DNA of 64,000 nt, from positions 1-64,000 of the forward strand of contig NZ_VHLM01000047.1 of the NCBI RefSeq assembly GCF_009764685.1. The letters are read 5' to 3'. The stretch is from Flavobacterium sp. I-STPP5a. Lineage in GTDB: Bacteria; Bacteroidota; Bacteroidia; Flavobacteriales; Flavobacteriaceae. A program made the translations under genes and the position numbers. This document shows positions 37,646 through 46,899 of the stretch, piece by piece. The notes beneath the pieces are model-generated. The model was not told the DNA's origin. It ran no database searches and worked only from the letters and a program-made list of their open reading frames with translations. Positions within the stretch are counted from its first letter, which is position 1. Each line of letters begins with the position of its first letter.

Positions 37646-37990
37646 ATGAAAAAATATATCATCTTTGCCGTATTACTGTTTACAGGAATCGCATCAGCTC
37701 AAGAAAGTAATCCAAAACTAGAAGCCATTGGAGAATTAGTAAAAACAACTTACTACTTTGAAAATGGAAAAGTACAACAAGAAGGATTTTTCAAAAACGG
37801 AAAACTAGAAGGAATTTGGACTTCATTTGATGAAAACGGAAACAAACTTAGTGTTGCTACTTATGCAAATGGAGAAAAAATTGGAAAATGGCTTTTTTGG
37901 AATGGAAACAAACTAAACGAAGTAGAATATTCAAACAGTAGAATTGCATCTGTTAAAACTTGGAAACAAGACGCCCTAGTAAACAATTAA
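37646..37990 (+). CDS. Small exported MORN-repeat protein
   Basis: The 114-residue protein has a signal peptide (MKKYIIFAVLLFTGIASAQ), then three to four MORN-type repeats of about 22 residues: YYFENGKVQQEGFFKNGKLEGIW, TSFDENGNKLSVATYANGEKIGKW, LFWNGNKLNEVEYSNSRI. Such proteins are often annotated as YwqK-like antitoxins, but the exported Flavobacterial forms have no known toxin partner and none is seen here. It is monocistronic, with its own terminator. The function is unknown. Confidence 0.85.
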   Translation: MKKYIIFAVLLFTGIASAQESNPKLEAIGELVKTTYYFENGKVQQEGFFKNGKLEGIWTSFDENGNKLSVATYANGEKIGKWLFWNGNKLNEVEYSNSRIASVKTWKQDALVNN

Positions 37991-38008
37991 TTCGTTTTTA
38001 TAAAGGTT

Positions 38009-38045
38009 AAAAAAAGCTTTCGATGTACTCGAAAGCTTTTTTTTT
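38009..38045. terminator. Terminator behind the MORN-type gene
   Basis: AAAAAAAGCTTTCGA pairs with TCGAAAGCTTTTTTT with a 5-base loop; the T run makes it a strong terminator on the plus strand. It can also act on the minus strand. Confidence 0.85.
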
Positions 38046-38139
38046 GATTTAGAATCAGTACCAAATTACAAGGTAATTTCAAATGACGTTCATTAGATCT
38101 AATTTATTAATCAAAATGAACCTCATCAAGATATGAAAG

Positions 38140-38176
38140 CCTGCTCTGAAAATATTCTTTTGAAATTCAGAACAGG
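38140..38176 (-). terminator. Possible terminator of the galactose operon
   Basis: An 11-bp stem with one G-U pair (38140-38150 with 38166-38176) and a 15-base loop lies 9 bases behind the symporter stop codon. It lacks a clear T run, so the terminator at 38009-38045 may do the main work. Confidence 0.45.
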
Positions 38177-38184
38177 ATTATCAT

Positions 38185-39855
38185 TTACCAAAAAATGGTG
38201 TAAAATACCGCTATCAGAAATAATACCACCAACATCCCAACAGTAAAACCAGGTGACATTTTAAACATGGTACGGTCTATTTCTAAACCATTAGTTTTAA
38301 CTCCGCGCGCAGTTTCGTGCATGCTTATGGCGTACATCCCAACGATACAAATCAAGAACACAAATCCCATACGGTCAATAAAAGGAATTTCAAAAACACC
38401 ATCTGCATTTGGAACCGCAAATCCCGTTGAATGTAAAAATGACAAATCAACAACAGCTGGCATAAATTTGAAAGCAAGCGACATTAAGAAACCACCAATG
38501 GTTGCAAACAAAGCCGCATTTGAAGTTGTTTTCTTCCAGAAGAAACCTAAAATAAACATGGCAAAAACTCCAGGACTTACAAATCCTGTATATTCCTGAA
38601 TGTATTGAAATCCTCCTTTTTTATCAATTCCTAAAAATGGAGCCACAACTACAGCAATCAGCATAGCAACTACAATTGCTTTTTTACCAATGCTAACAAG
38701 TTTCTTCTCATCGGCATCAACGTTTAATTTGGTTTTGTAAATATCTAATGTAAAAATAGTTGCAATACTATTCGCCTTTCCAGCCAACGAAGCTACAATT
38801 GCAGCAGTAAGTGCAGCAAAAGAAAGCCCTTTTAAACCTACTGGTAATAAATTTAACAACACTGGATAAGCACGATCTGGATTTACGGTTCCATCTTGAA
38901 GCATTTCGGTGCCAAAATGCCCATTTTGATACAACACAAAAGCTGCTATTCCAGGCAATACTACAATTATTGGCATTAACAATTTCAAAAAAGCCGCAAA
39001 TAAAATTCCGTTTCGAGCCGTTTTAAGATCAGCTCCTAATGCACGTTGCGTAATATATTGGTTACAACCCCAATAATTAAGATTAATGATCAACATTCCT
39101 CCAATCAAAACAGATAGACCAGGCAAATCCATATAATTCGGATTAGATTTTTCAAAAATCATATGAAAATGGTCGTTTGCCTCGGTAGTCATAAGGTTAA
39201 AACCATTTATAACTCCTGTTGTACCAAACTCTTCGGCTACCAAATTCAAGGCTAAGTAAGTAGTTCCCAATCCTCCTAATATCAAGAAGAAAACTTGAAT
39301 CACATCTGTATATCCAATGACCTTCATTCCGCCCAATGTGATCATTACTGCAAAAAAGGCTAAGAAAATCATACATAAAGTAATATCAAGACCAGAAATG
39401 CTACTAATTGCAAGAGCCCCTAAATACAATATTGAGGTAAGATTTACTAAAACATACAATAGCAACCAAAATACGGCCATAATCATGGCCACATTGCTAT
39501 TATACCTTTGATTCAAATACTGAGGCATTGTGAAAATTTTGTTTTTCAAATACACTGGAATAAAGAAAACAGCAACAATAATCAACGTAAAAGCCGCCAT
39601 CCACTCATACGTAGCAATTGCTAATCCCATTTTGAAACCACTTCCGCTCATTCCAATAAATTGCTCCGCACTAATATTACTGGCTATTAATGATGCACCA
39701 ATAGCCCACCAAGTGAGTGATCCTTCGGCTAAGAAATAATCCTTACTACTGGTTTCTTCTTTCTTTTTCTTTTTGTAAATCCACACTCCATACCCTACAA
39801 TCAGGATGAAATAACACAAAAAGACAATATAATCTTGGGTGGCTAATGTTTGCAT
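38185..39855 (-). CDS. Sodium/sugar symporter (SSS family, SGLT-like)
   Basis: The 556-residue membrane protein has about 14 predicted helices with the LeuT-fold signatures of the sodium:solute symporter family, including DYFLAEGSLTWWAIGASLIASNISAEQFIG near the N terminus and the conserved GLKGLSFAALTAAIVASLAGKANSIATIF, in line with vSGLT-type transporters. It probably imports galactose or glucose with sodium. It is the last gene of the galactose operon, 12 bases behind galT, which supports galactose as the substrate. Confidence 0.9.
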   Translation of the reverse strand: MQTLATQDYIVFLCYFILIVGYGVWIYKKKKKEETSSKDYFLAEGSLTWWAIGASLIASNISAEQFIGMSGSGFKMGLAIATYEWMAAFTLIIVAVFFIPVYLKNKIFTMPQYLNQRYNSNVAMIMAVFWLLLYVLVNLTSILYLGALAISSISGLDITLCMIFLAFFAVMITLGGMKVIGYTDVIQVFFLILGGLGTTYLALNLVAEEFGTTGVINGFNLMTTEANDHFHMIFEKSNPNYMDLPGLSVLIGGMLIINLNYWGCNQYITQRALGADLKTARNGILFAAFLKLLMPIIVVLPGIAAFVLYQNGHFGTEMLQDGTVNPDRAYPVLLNLLPVGLKGLSFAALTAAIVASLAGKANSIATIFTLDIYKTKLNVDADEKKLVSIGKKAIVVAMLIAVVVAPFLGIDKKGGFQYIQEYTGFVSPGVFAMFILGFFWKKTTSNAALFATIGGFLMSLAFKFMPAVVDLSFLHSTGFAVPNADGVFEIPFIDRMGFVFLICIVGMYAISMHETARGVKTNGLEIDRTMFKMSPGFTVGMLVVLFLIAVFYTIFW

Positions 39856-39867
39856 TGGTTAAAATTT

Positions 39868-40926
39868 TTAGTTTTGGATAACAGATTTATAATGAATATT
39901 TGATTGACATTTTAATACCTCAGCACTTTTCTCTGGAGTAATATCACGCTGTGACTCGCCCATCATTTCGTAACCTACCATAAATTTCTTTACTACGGCA
40001 GAGCGTAACAAAGGCGGATAAAAATGCATGTGAAAATGCCATGCTGGATGTTCCTCTCCATCTGTCGGTGCTTGATGAATCCCTGAAGAATACGGAAATG
40101 AGGTTTCGAAAAGATTATCGTATTTAGTTGTTAATTGTTTTAAAATAATAGCAAAATCTGTAACCTCAGCTGCACTAAAATCAGTAATTTTAGACACGTT
40201 GCGTTTGCTCACAATCATAGTTTCGTAAGGCCAAATTGCCCAAAAAGGTACCAAAGCGACAAAATGCTCATTCTCGATCACGATGCGCTCTTGCACCTTC
40301 AATTCTTCTTGAACATAATCTTGCAATAAGGTTCGATCATGTTTTTCAAAATACTGATTAAAGCTATTATGCGTTTTTTCGACTTGTGTAGGCAAAGATG
40401 ATTGTGCCCATATTTGACCGTGCGGATGCGGATTACTGCAGCCCATTACACTGCCTTTGTTTTCAAAAATTTGAACATGATTAATGTAATTCAAAGCGCC
40501 TAAAGTAGCATATTCTTTTTGCCAAGTTGTTACAATATTCTCAATATTCTCGACTTCCATTTGAGGCAATGTCAAATCATGCTTGGGAGAAAAACAAACC
40601 ACTTTTGAAATACCGCGTTCTGGTTTTGCCTTAAAAAAAGTATGTTTTTCATTCTCCTCAAAAAAGATCTCTTCTTGCTTTAAGGCGGCAAAATCATTTT
40701 CAAAAACATAACAAGAATCGTATGGTGGATTCACTTCACCATTTGCACGCACATTCCCCGGACATAAGTAACATTGGGGATCGTATTCTGGTAATTGAAC
40801 AACCGAAATGGTTTCTTTTTGGCCCTGCCAAGGTCTTTTCGAACGATGAGGCGAAACCAAAACCCATTCGTTGATTAAGGGATTAAAACGCCTATGAGGA
40901 TCTTCGTTGATATCAAAATTTTTCAT
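39868..40926 (-). CDS. galT: Galactose-1-phosphate uridylyltransferase
   Basis: The 352-residue protein exchanges galactose 1-phosphate with UDP-glucose, giving UDP-galactose and glucose 1-phosphate (Leloir pathway). It has the zinc-site CYLCPGNVRANGEVNP, the active-site motif SNPHPHGQIWA with the uridylylated His, and the later HFHMHFYPP. ATG at 40926 (MKNFDINEDPHRRFNPL) is the best start; another is possible three codons upstream. It lies between galK and the symporter. No galE is seen in the window. Confidence 0.95.
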   Translation of the reverse strand: MKNFDINEDPHRRFNPLINEWVLVSPHRSKRPWQGQKETISVVQLPEYDPQCYLCPGNVRANGEVNPPYDSCYVFENDFAALKQEEIFFEENEKHTFFKAKPERGISKVVCFSPKHDLTLPQMEVENIENIVTTWQKEYATLGALNYINHVQIFENKGSVMGCSNPHPHGQIWAQSSLPTQVEKTHNSFNQYFEKHDRTLLQDYVQEELKVQERIVIENEHFVALVPFWAIWPYETMIVSKRNVSKITDFSAAEVTDFAIILKQLTTKYDNLFETSFPYSSGIHQAPTDGEEHPAWHFHMHFYPPLLRSAVVKKFMVGYEMMGESQRDITPEKSAEVLKCQSNIHYKSVIQN

Positions 40927-41034
40927 GCTATTCATTTTATGTTTTTTGACACAGATTTCACTAATTATCACAGATTAATTTTGTGCTTAAAAATTTGTGC
41001 AAATCTGTGGAATCAGCGTTAAATTTTTTATTAG

Positions 41035-42204
41035 TTATGATGGCTCATATAAGGATATACCGTTTCCGATTTTTACATCATAAATTTTCAATTCTATGTT
41101 CCATTTTTCTTGGTACAATTGAGCGAATTTTTGTTTAACGGCTTCTTCTTTTCCTTTTTTAATCAAAGTAATGGTGCAACCGCCAAAACCTCCGCCCATC
41201 AATCGGGAACCTATTACGGCATCTTCGGCTAAGGCCAATTCGACCAAGTAATTCAACTCGGGGCAGCTCACTTCGTATTCTCTAGACAAACCATCGTGTG
41301 TTTCAAAAAGTAATTGCCCCAAAAGCTCAATATTTCCCGCATCCAAAGCTTCACAAGCTTTAGACACACGAGCAATTTCTTTTACTACATAATGCACACG
41401 TGAAAAAACAACAGTATCCATTTTGTCTTTCAAAGTCAACAATTGCGCTTCGGTACAATTTCTGAAGCTTTTGATTTCAGGAAAATTAGCTTTAATAATC
41501 GCCAAACCTTCCTCGCATTCTTCTCTTCTTTTGTTATACGCCGATATAAACAAGGAATGCTTCACGTTACTATCAAATAACACCAAAGCATAGTCTTTAA
41601 AATCAGCGTTGTGGCACTCAAATTCCAAAGTATTACAATCCAATTTGATGACCTTATTTTCAAGTCCATACACACTAGCAAATTGGTCCATAATACCACA
41701 ATTGATTCCCACCCAATGTTCTGCCTTTTGACCCATTAAAGCAATATCAATAGGCTTAATTTTCAAATCAAAAAGTTCGTTTAAACCAAATAGAAAACCA
41801 CACTCCAATGCAGCCGAAGATGACAATCCAGAACCTACCGGAATATTGCTACTAAAAACGCAATTAACCCCACTAAAATCAAAACCATTATCTTGTAGTT
41901 GTTTCAAAACTCCTAAAATATAATTGTTCCAAACGGTTGAACTGAGTTCAATGTCTTTCGACAAATCGATTTCAAATTCTTGATTCAAATCGATAGCAAC
42001 GATTTTAGAAGTTGTAGCGTTACTTTTTTCGAAAGCAAAGCAAATGATCTTATCTATAGCAGCAGGCAATACATAACCATCGTTGTAATCTACATGTTCT
42101 CCAATGATATTAATTCTTCCTGGAGAAAGCACTATTTTTTCGGGTGCTTTACCAAATTTTTCCTGAAAAAAAACGGTTGTTTTTTGTATTAATGAATCAT
42201 TCAT
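41035..42204 (-). CDS. galK: Galactokinase
   Basis: The 389-residue GHMP-family kinase phosphorylates galactose at C1. It shows the galactokinase signature GRINIIGEHVDYNDGYVLPAAI (about 28-49), the ATP loop VGSGLSSSAALECG (about 124-137) and the C-terminal GSRLMGGGFGGCTITLI. The ATG at 42204 (MNDSLIQKTTVFFQEKFGKAP) fits family lengths better than the upstream one at 42237. It sits between the GH2 gene and galT. Confidence 0.95.
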   Translation of the reverse strand: MNDSLIQKTTVFFQEKFGKAPEKIVLSPGRINIIGEHVDYNDGYVLPAAIDKIICFAFEKSNATTSKIVAIDLNQEFEIDLSKDIELSSTVWNNYILGVLKQLQDNGFDFSGVNCVFSSNIPVGSGLSSSAALECGFLFGLNELFDLKIKPIDIALMGQKAEHWVGINCGIMDQFASVYGLENKVIKLDCNTLEFECHNADFKDYALVLFDSNVKHSLFISAYNKRREECEEGLAIIKANFPEIKSFRNCTEAQLLTLKDKMDTVVFSRVHYVVKEIARVSKACEALDAGNIELLGQLLFETHDGLSREYEVSCPELNYLVELALAEDAVIGSRLMGGGFGGCTITLIKKGKEEAVKQKFAQLYQEKWNIELKIYDVKIGNGISLYEPS

Positions 42205-42311
42205 TACTCTTGAAATTATTAAAGTGTTGCATCGCAAAAACTCGCTTTAATGTCTTTGCAATAATTTTGTATTTGAAATATGATAAGTAGGCATACCTCT
42301 TGTTTATCTAT

Positions 42312-44738
42312 TTATTTCTTTGCTTCCAAAGTCAATTTACCCGCCTTTAATCCAGCTCCATTCACTTCCAATTGGATGGTTCCATCGGTAGTTTTCGATC
42401 GTACAAGTACTACCAATTTTCCGCTAAACAATTTCATCGTGTCTTTATGGAACATCTCGAGTGAAGTCGCATCTCCATTACAAGCGGCGCGATACGTACC
42501 CGCTCCAGACACTTTAAATTTCAATTGGTTCGTGGCTGTTGGACAAGGAACTCCATTTTTATCCACTACAGAAACCGTCACAAACGAAATATCCTCGCCA
42601 TCGGCTGTGATCGTTTTTCGGTCGACATCCAAAACAATTTGGTACGGTTGACCAGCGGTTCGGACTTCCTTTTCTTCAGCCACTTTGCCATTGTCATCAT
42701 AAGCTACGACTTTTACCGTTCCTGGTTCATATTTTACATCCATCCACATCAAGCGGTAACGGTTTTGCGGCGTGTTCTTGTTTTTGGTCTGTACGCCCAT
42801 ACTTTTGCCATTGATAAAAAGTTCAGCACTGGTGTAACTGGTGTACACAAAAACAGGAGTTGTTTGTCCTTCACGACCTTCCCAATTCCAATGGGGTAGG
42901 ATGTGTAGCGTAGTTGCCTTGGTGTTCCAACGGCTTCGGTACAAATAATAACGGTCTTTCGGTAAGCCTGCTAAATCGTTAATTCCAAAATAAGAACTAC
43001 GAGACGGCCAGCTTTCGTCATAAGGTGTCGGTTCGCCCAAATAATCAAAACCTGTCCAAACGAATTCACCAATTACCCAAGATTTATCATCCTGAAGTAC
43101 GAAATCTTCATCAGGAACATTGGACCAACTGCAGGCTTCCAAATCATACGATGAAGATTGAAAGTCTGGATACAGCTTCATTTTTTCTTGTACCACAGGA
43201 AATTTATAAATCCCTCTAGAGCTCACGGTTGATGCCGTTTCGGAACCTAAAATAAATCCTTGCGGAAATTTTTTAAATGCCTCATCATACAAATGCACGC
43301 GATAATTCAATCCTGGAATATCTAGCAAGGCTCCAAAACCCGATTCCATAGTCGCTTTTACCTGATCCATTCCAACGGTCACTGGACGAGTTGGATCTTC
43401 TCTATGAAATATTTCTTGCAACCATTTGGCTCGTTTTACACCCGCTTCTCCCCACTGATCTGGAACTTCATTTCCTGAACTCCACATCACAATAGAAGGA
43501 TGATTACGTGTGGCTTGCACCAAATTCACAATGTCTTTTTCGGCATATTCATCAAAAAAGCGATGGTAGCCGTTATCTACTTTTGGTAAAACCCATTCGT
43601 CGAAACTCTCTGCCAGAAACAAAAACCCCATTTCGTCTGCCAACTCCAATTGCTCGAAAGAAGGCATATTGTGCGAACTGCGAATGGCATTGCATCCCAT
43701 ATCTTTTAAAATGGTAAACTGTCTACGCAAAGCGGCTTTGTTTACGGCAGCACCAAGAGGTCCCAAATCGTGATGCAAACAAACCCCTTTGAATTTGGTC
43801 ACTTTCCCATTAAGGCTAAATCCTTTATTGGCTTCATACTTTATTTCTCGGATTCCAAATTGGGTGGTAAGCTCGTCTTTCAATTCATTACCAACATATA
43901 ATTGAGTAACAGCTTTGTACAAATAAGGCGTCTCAGGACTCCACAGTTTTGGATTCTCTACTTTTATATTTTGATCAAACTCTTTCCCGAATGGTGTAGT
44001 TGATTCCTCTGAATTTAATTTCTTTCCTTCAGCATCAAAAATAGTGGTCACCAAACGCATATTTTCACCAGAAGCTTTGGTCTTAATATTGACTTTGGCA
44101 ACAGCATCGCTGATAAAAGGTGTCGTTATAAACTGACCCCATTGGTCAATGCTTTCATTGTTCTTGATAATCACACTTACTTTTCGATACAAACCAGCTC
44201 CGGGATACCAACGGGAGGCAAATTCTTTATTGGATAATTTTACGGCTAATGTATTGTCTCCTTCTTGAATGAATTGGGAAACATCAAAATAAAAATAACT
44301 ATAGCCATATGCCCATTCTCCTACTTTTTTCCCATTCAAATACACTTGAGGTTCGCTCATAGCGCCTTCAAAAAGCAATAGTATTTTTTTACCTTTGGTA
44401 TCTTTAGGCAAACTAAATGTATTGCGATACCACGCAGTACCAATATGTGGTAAAGCTCCGGTTCTTCCTGTTTTTTCGGTAGCTACATTTTCTCCATTTT
44501 GAACAATGGCAACTTTCTGTATGTCTACATTTTTATCAAAAGGACCATAAATTGCCCAATCATGCGGAACAGTAACCGATTCCCATTTCGAGTCGTTGAA
44601 GTTTGCCTTAAAAGCGTCTTCAAAATTTCCTTTTTGAAATTTCCAATGGGTATCTAATACCTTAACCACTCGCGCTTGAGAGAAAGCCATGGTAGTGAAG
44701 ATTATAAAAACCAGCAAAAAAGAGGGTATTTTTTTCAT
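42312..44738 (-). CDS. GH2 beta-galactosidase, exported
   Basis: The 808-residue protein has a signal peptide (MKKIPSFLLVFIIFTTMAFSQ), a GH2 sugar-binding domain, an immunoglobulin-like domain, the TIM-barrel domain, then DUF4982- and Ig-like C-terminal domains. The acid/base Glu is in MWSSGNEVPDQWG and the nucleophile Glu in FILGSETASTVSSRG. By context it removes galactose from galactan oligosaccharides, probably in the periplasm. ATG at 44738 is chosen because it gives the signal peptide; the frame extends 24 codons further upstream into the GH53 gene. Activity on other beta-galactosides cannot be excluded. Confidence 0.9.
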   Translation of the reverse strand: MKKIPSFLLVFIIFTTMAFSQARVVKVLDTHWKFQKGNFEDAFKANFNDSKWESVTVPHDWAIYGPFDKNVDIQKVAIVQNGENVATEKTGRTGALPHIGTAWYRNTFSLPKDTKGKKILLLFEGAMSEPQVYLNGKKVGEWAYGYSYFYFDVSQFIQEGDNTLAVKLSNKEFASRWYPGAGLYRKVSVIIKNNESIDQWGQFITTPFISDAVAKVNIKTKASGENMRLVTTIFDAEGKKLNSEESTTPFGKEFDQNIKVENPKLWSPETPYLYKAVTQLYVGNELKDELTTQFGIREIKYEANKGFSLNGKVTKFKGVCLHHDLGPLGAAVNKAALRRQFTILKDMGCNAIRSSHNMPSFEQLELADEMGFLFLAESFDEWVLPKVDNGYHRFFDEYAEKDIVNLVQATRNHPSIVMWSSGNEVPDQWGEAGVKRAKWLQEIFHREDPTRPVTVGMDQVKATMESGFGALLDIPGLNYRVHLYDEAFKKFPQGFILGSETASTVSSRGIYKFPVVQEKMKLYPDFQSSSYDLEACSWSNVPDEDFVLQDDKSWVIGEFVWTGFDYLGEPTPYDESWPSRSSYFGINDLAGLPKDRYYLYRSRWNTKATTLHILPHWNWEGREGQTTPVFVYTSYTSAELFINGKSMGVQTKNKNTPQNRYRLMWMDVKYEPGTVKVVAYDDNGKVAEEKEVRTAGQPYQIVLDVDRKTITADGEDISFVTVSVVDKNGVPCPTATNQLKFKVSGAGTYRAACNGDATSLEMFHKDTMKLFSGKLVVLVRSKTTDGTIQLEVNGAGLKAGKLTLEAKK

Positions 44739-44754
44739 TTGTAAATAGCTATAA

Positions 44755-45792
44755 TTATTCTTTAAAAGCATCCAATGCAGGCGAAGGTTTTCCGTCTTGT
44801 TGCCAAGCACTCAAGCCATAACCACTCCAAGATTTGGCTCCTTGCGGCTCCCAATACAAAACGCCCAAGCCTTTATTATCGGGAACAGCTCTTACGGCTT
44901 TGATCGTAGCAGCTAGAAGTTCTTTGGTGTTTTGTACTTGTTCATCAACACCGCCAACTTCAACAACCATTACCTCTTTCTGATAACGAGAAGCCATGTC
45001 GTTTAGGTTTTTTTGTAAATCGGCTACGGTTTCTGAATAGTCTTTTTTGATCCAAAACGGATAGTAAGACAGACCAATAACGTCATACTTTACTTGATGC
45101 TCTGTGGCTTTATCAAAAAACCAACGGAATTTTTCGTTGTTGTTCCCTTCATCTACATGCACAATTACTTTGATTTTGGCATTCACAGCTTTAGTCGCTT
45201 CGTATCCTTTATTCAACAATTGCGCTAGTTGAGCCCAATTGTTCGTACTCCCATCTGGCCAAAGCATTCCGCCTGGAATTTCGTTCCCCACCTAAACCCA
45301 TTCTGGAGTGACACCTACTTTTTTTAAAGCAGTCAACACATCAAATGTATGTTCATAGACTTTATTTTGTAACGCATCGAACGGTAGGTTGGCCCAAGCA
45401 GCAGGTTTGGCCTGTTTGGCGGGATCGGCCCAAGTATCGCTATAATGAAAATCGATCATAATGCGCATTTTGACTTTTTGAGCACGCAAAGCCATAACAA
45501 CCGTTTCGGCAGCACTGCAGTGACCACTGGCTTTGTTTTGACTTGGATTGACAAATACACGCAAACGAATGGTGTTCATTCCGCGTTCTTTTAGCAATTG
45601 CAAACAATCTTTTTCCTTTCCGTCCGTATCATAAAAACGATAACCAGTAGCTTCCATTTGCGGCAACCAACTCACGTCGGCTCCTTTGGCGAAAGCCAAT
45701 TTATTTTTCTTTTGTCCCAAAGCAATAGTGGTACTACTTATAAAAAGAAGCAGTAGCACTATTCTTTGAAAAATTCTAACAGTGGCAATCAT
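44755..45792 (-). pseudogene. GH53 endo-beta-1,4-galactanase, interrupted by an amber codon
   Basis: The frame would code for 345 residues: a signal peptide (about 1-26) and a GH53 barrel. At codon 167 a TAG (45292-45294) replaces the Gln of the conserved W-V-Q-x-G-N-E motif, which holds the catalytic acid. The downstream half (GNEIPGGMLWPDG, and the nucleophile region VMVVEVGGVDE) continues in the same frame without further damage. The mutation therefore looks recent. The 166-residue product would be inactive unless the codon is suppressed. It follows a second, intact GH53 gene after 2 bases, which may make it redundant. Confidence 0.88.
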
Positions 45793-45794
45793 GA

Positions 45795-46898
45795 TTAATT
45801 GGTAAAGGCTTGTAAAACGGGCAATGCTTTATTTGAAAAATCATAAAATGCCTGATTTTCGAAGGTAGATCCATTAGTAGCTTGGTTGCCTTTGAAAGAA
45901 ACCCATTCGCCTCCCCAGTAGGCAAACCCTTGTCCGTAAGTAGAGGATTTTACTAAATCTTTAATCGCCAAAACAAAACTTTTTTGTCCTTCGGGAGTCG
46001 CAGGAAATCCAGATATCAATTGTGATTCTAGACCCATAATATTATTTGTCCAGTCATTCCAACTTAAGGTAAATGGATAGGCTGTTTCTGCAATCAACAC
46101 TTTCTTAGAAAAGTTTTTTCCTAAGGCATCAATGGTCGTTTTTACCGCAGCCATATCTTTCCCGTGCCAGAGAGGATAATACGACAAACCGATATAATCA
46201 TAATCAACACTTTTTACTTTAGTAAAAAACCAATTAGTATCTGTAGCCGAAACGCCTGCATAGTGAATCATAATTTTGGTACTTGGCGCTTTGCTTCGAA
46301 TGGTAGCACTTGCGGTTTTTAACAAATCTATACATTGCGCTTCTTGATTGATCAAATTACCTTGTGGCCAAAGCAATCCGCTATTGATTTCGTTCCCGAT
46401 TTGAATAATATCTGGGTTAATTTCGGTCAAAATAGTTGTGGTGTAAGTGACTACCGCAGCTTTTAAATCAGTAAAAGATACGTTTTTCCAAGCAGCTGGA
46501 GTGGTTTGAACCGCAGGATCAGCCCAATAGTCAGAATAGTGAACGGTTAACCAAACTTTTAAGCCTGCTTGTTTTACTCGTTGTGCTAGGGCTTTTACCT
46601 CGGTTAAACCAGAATGTCCATTTACTGGATCTTTCCACAAACGAATTCGGATGGTATTACAACCAACACTTTTTAGTGTGGTTAGCATGTCTTCTGTTTT
46701 TCCGTTGTTAGTAAAAACTACTCCCGCAGCTTCTATTTCTGGCAAATACGAAATATCGGCGGCTTTGATAAACTCCTCAGTAACCACAGGTGGTTTTGCA
46801 ACAGGAGTTACTGTAGCACTACTGTCACCAGCATCAGAACAAGAAAAAACAAGTATGACAAGCGAAAGCAATGCCGAGTTTTTAAAGTATTTTTTCAT
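45795..46898 (-). CDS. GH53 endo-beta-1,4-galactanase, lipoprotein
   Basis: The 367-residue protein begins with a lipoprotein signal (MKKYFKNSALLSLVILVFSC, lipobox LVFSC) and a short Asp/Ser/Thr linker. The GH53 barrel has the acid Glu in IIQIGNEINSGLLWPQG and the nucleophile Glu in VLIAETAYPFTLSW. It cuts beta-1,4-galactan or type I arabinogalactan, probably at the cell surface or in the periplasm as a lipid-anchored enzyme. ATG at 46898 is chosen because it gives the lipoprotein signal; it lies 1 base behind the galM stop. The linker CSDAGDSS resembles lipoprotein export signals of Bacteroidota. Confidence 0.92.
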   Translation of the reverse strand: MKKYFKNSALLSLVILVFSCSDAGDSSATVTPVAKPPVVTEEFIKAADISYLPEIEAAGVVFTNNGKTEDMLTTLKSVGCNTIRIRLWKDPVNGHSGLTEVKALAQRVKQAGLKVWLTVHYSDYWADPAVQTTPAAWKNVSFTDLKAAVVTYTTTILTEINPDIIQIGNEINSGLLWPQGNLINQEAQCIDLLKTASATIRSKAPSTKIMIHYAGVSATDTNWFFTKVKSVDYDYIGLSYYPLWHGKDMAAVKTTIDALGKNFSKKVLIAETAYPFTLSWNDWTNNIMGLESQLISGFPATPEGQKSFVLAIKDLVKSSTYGQGFAYWGGEWVSFKGNQATNGSTFENQAFYDFSNKALPVLQAFTN

Positions 46899-46899
46899 C

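Noticed and set aside
38140..38176. A strong terminator for the galactose operon
   Set aside because: The stem is good but lacks a T run; kept only as a low-confidence feature.
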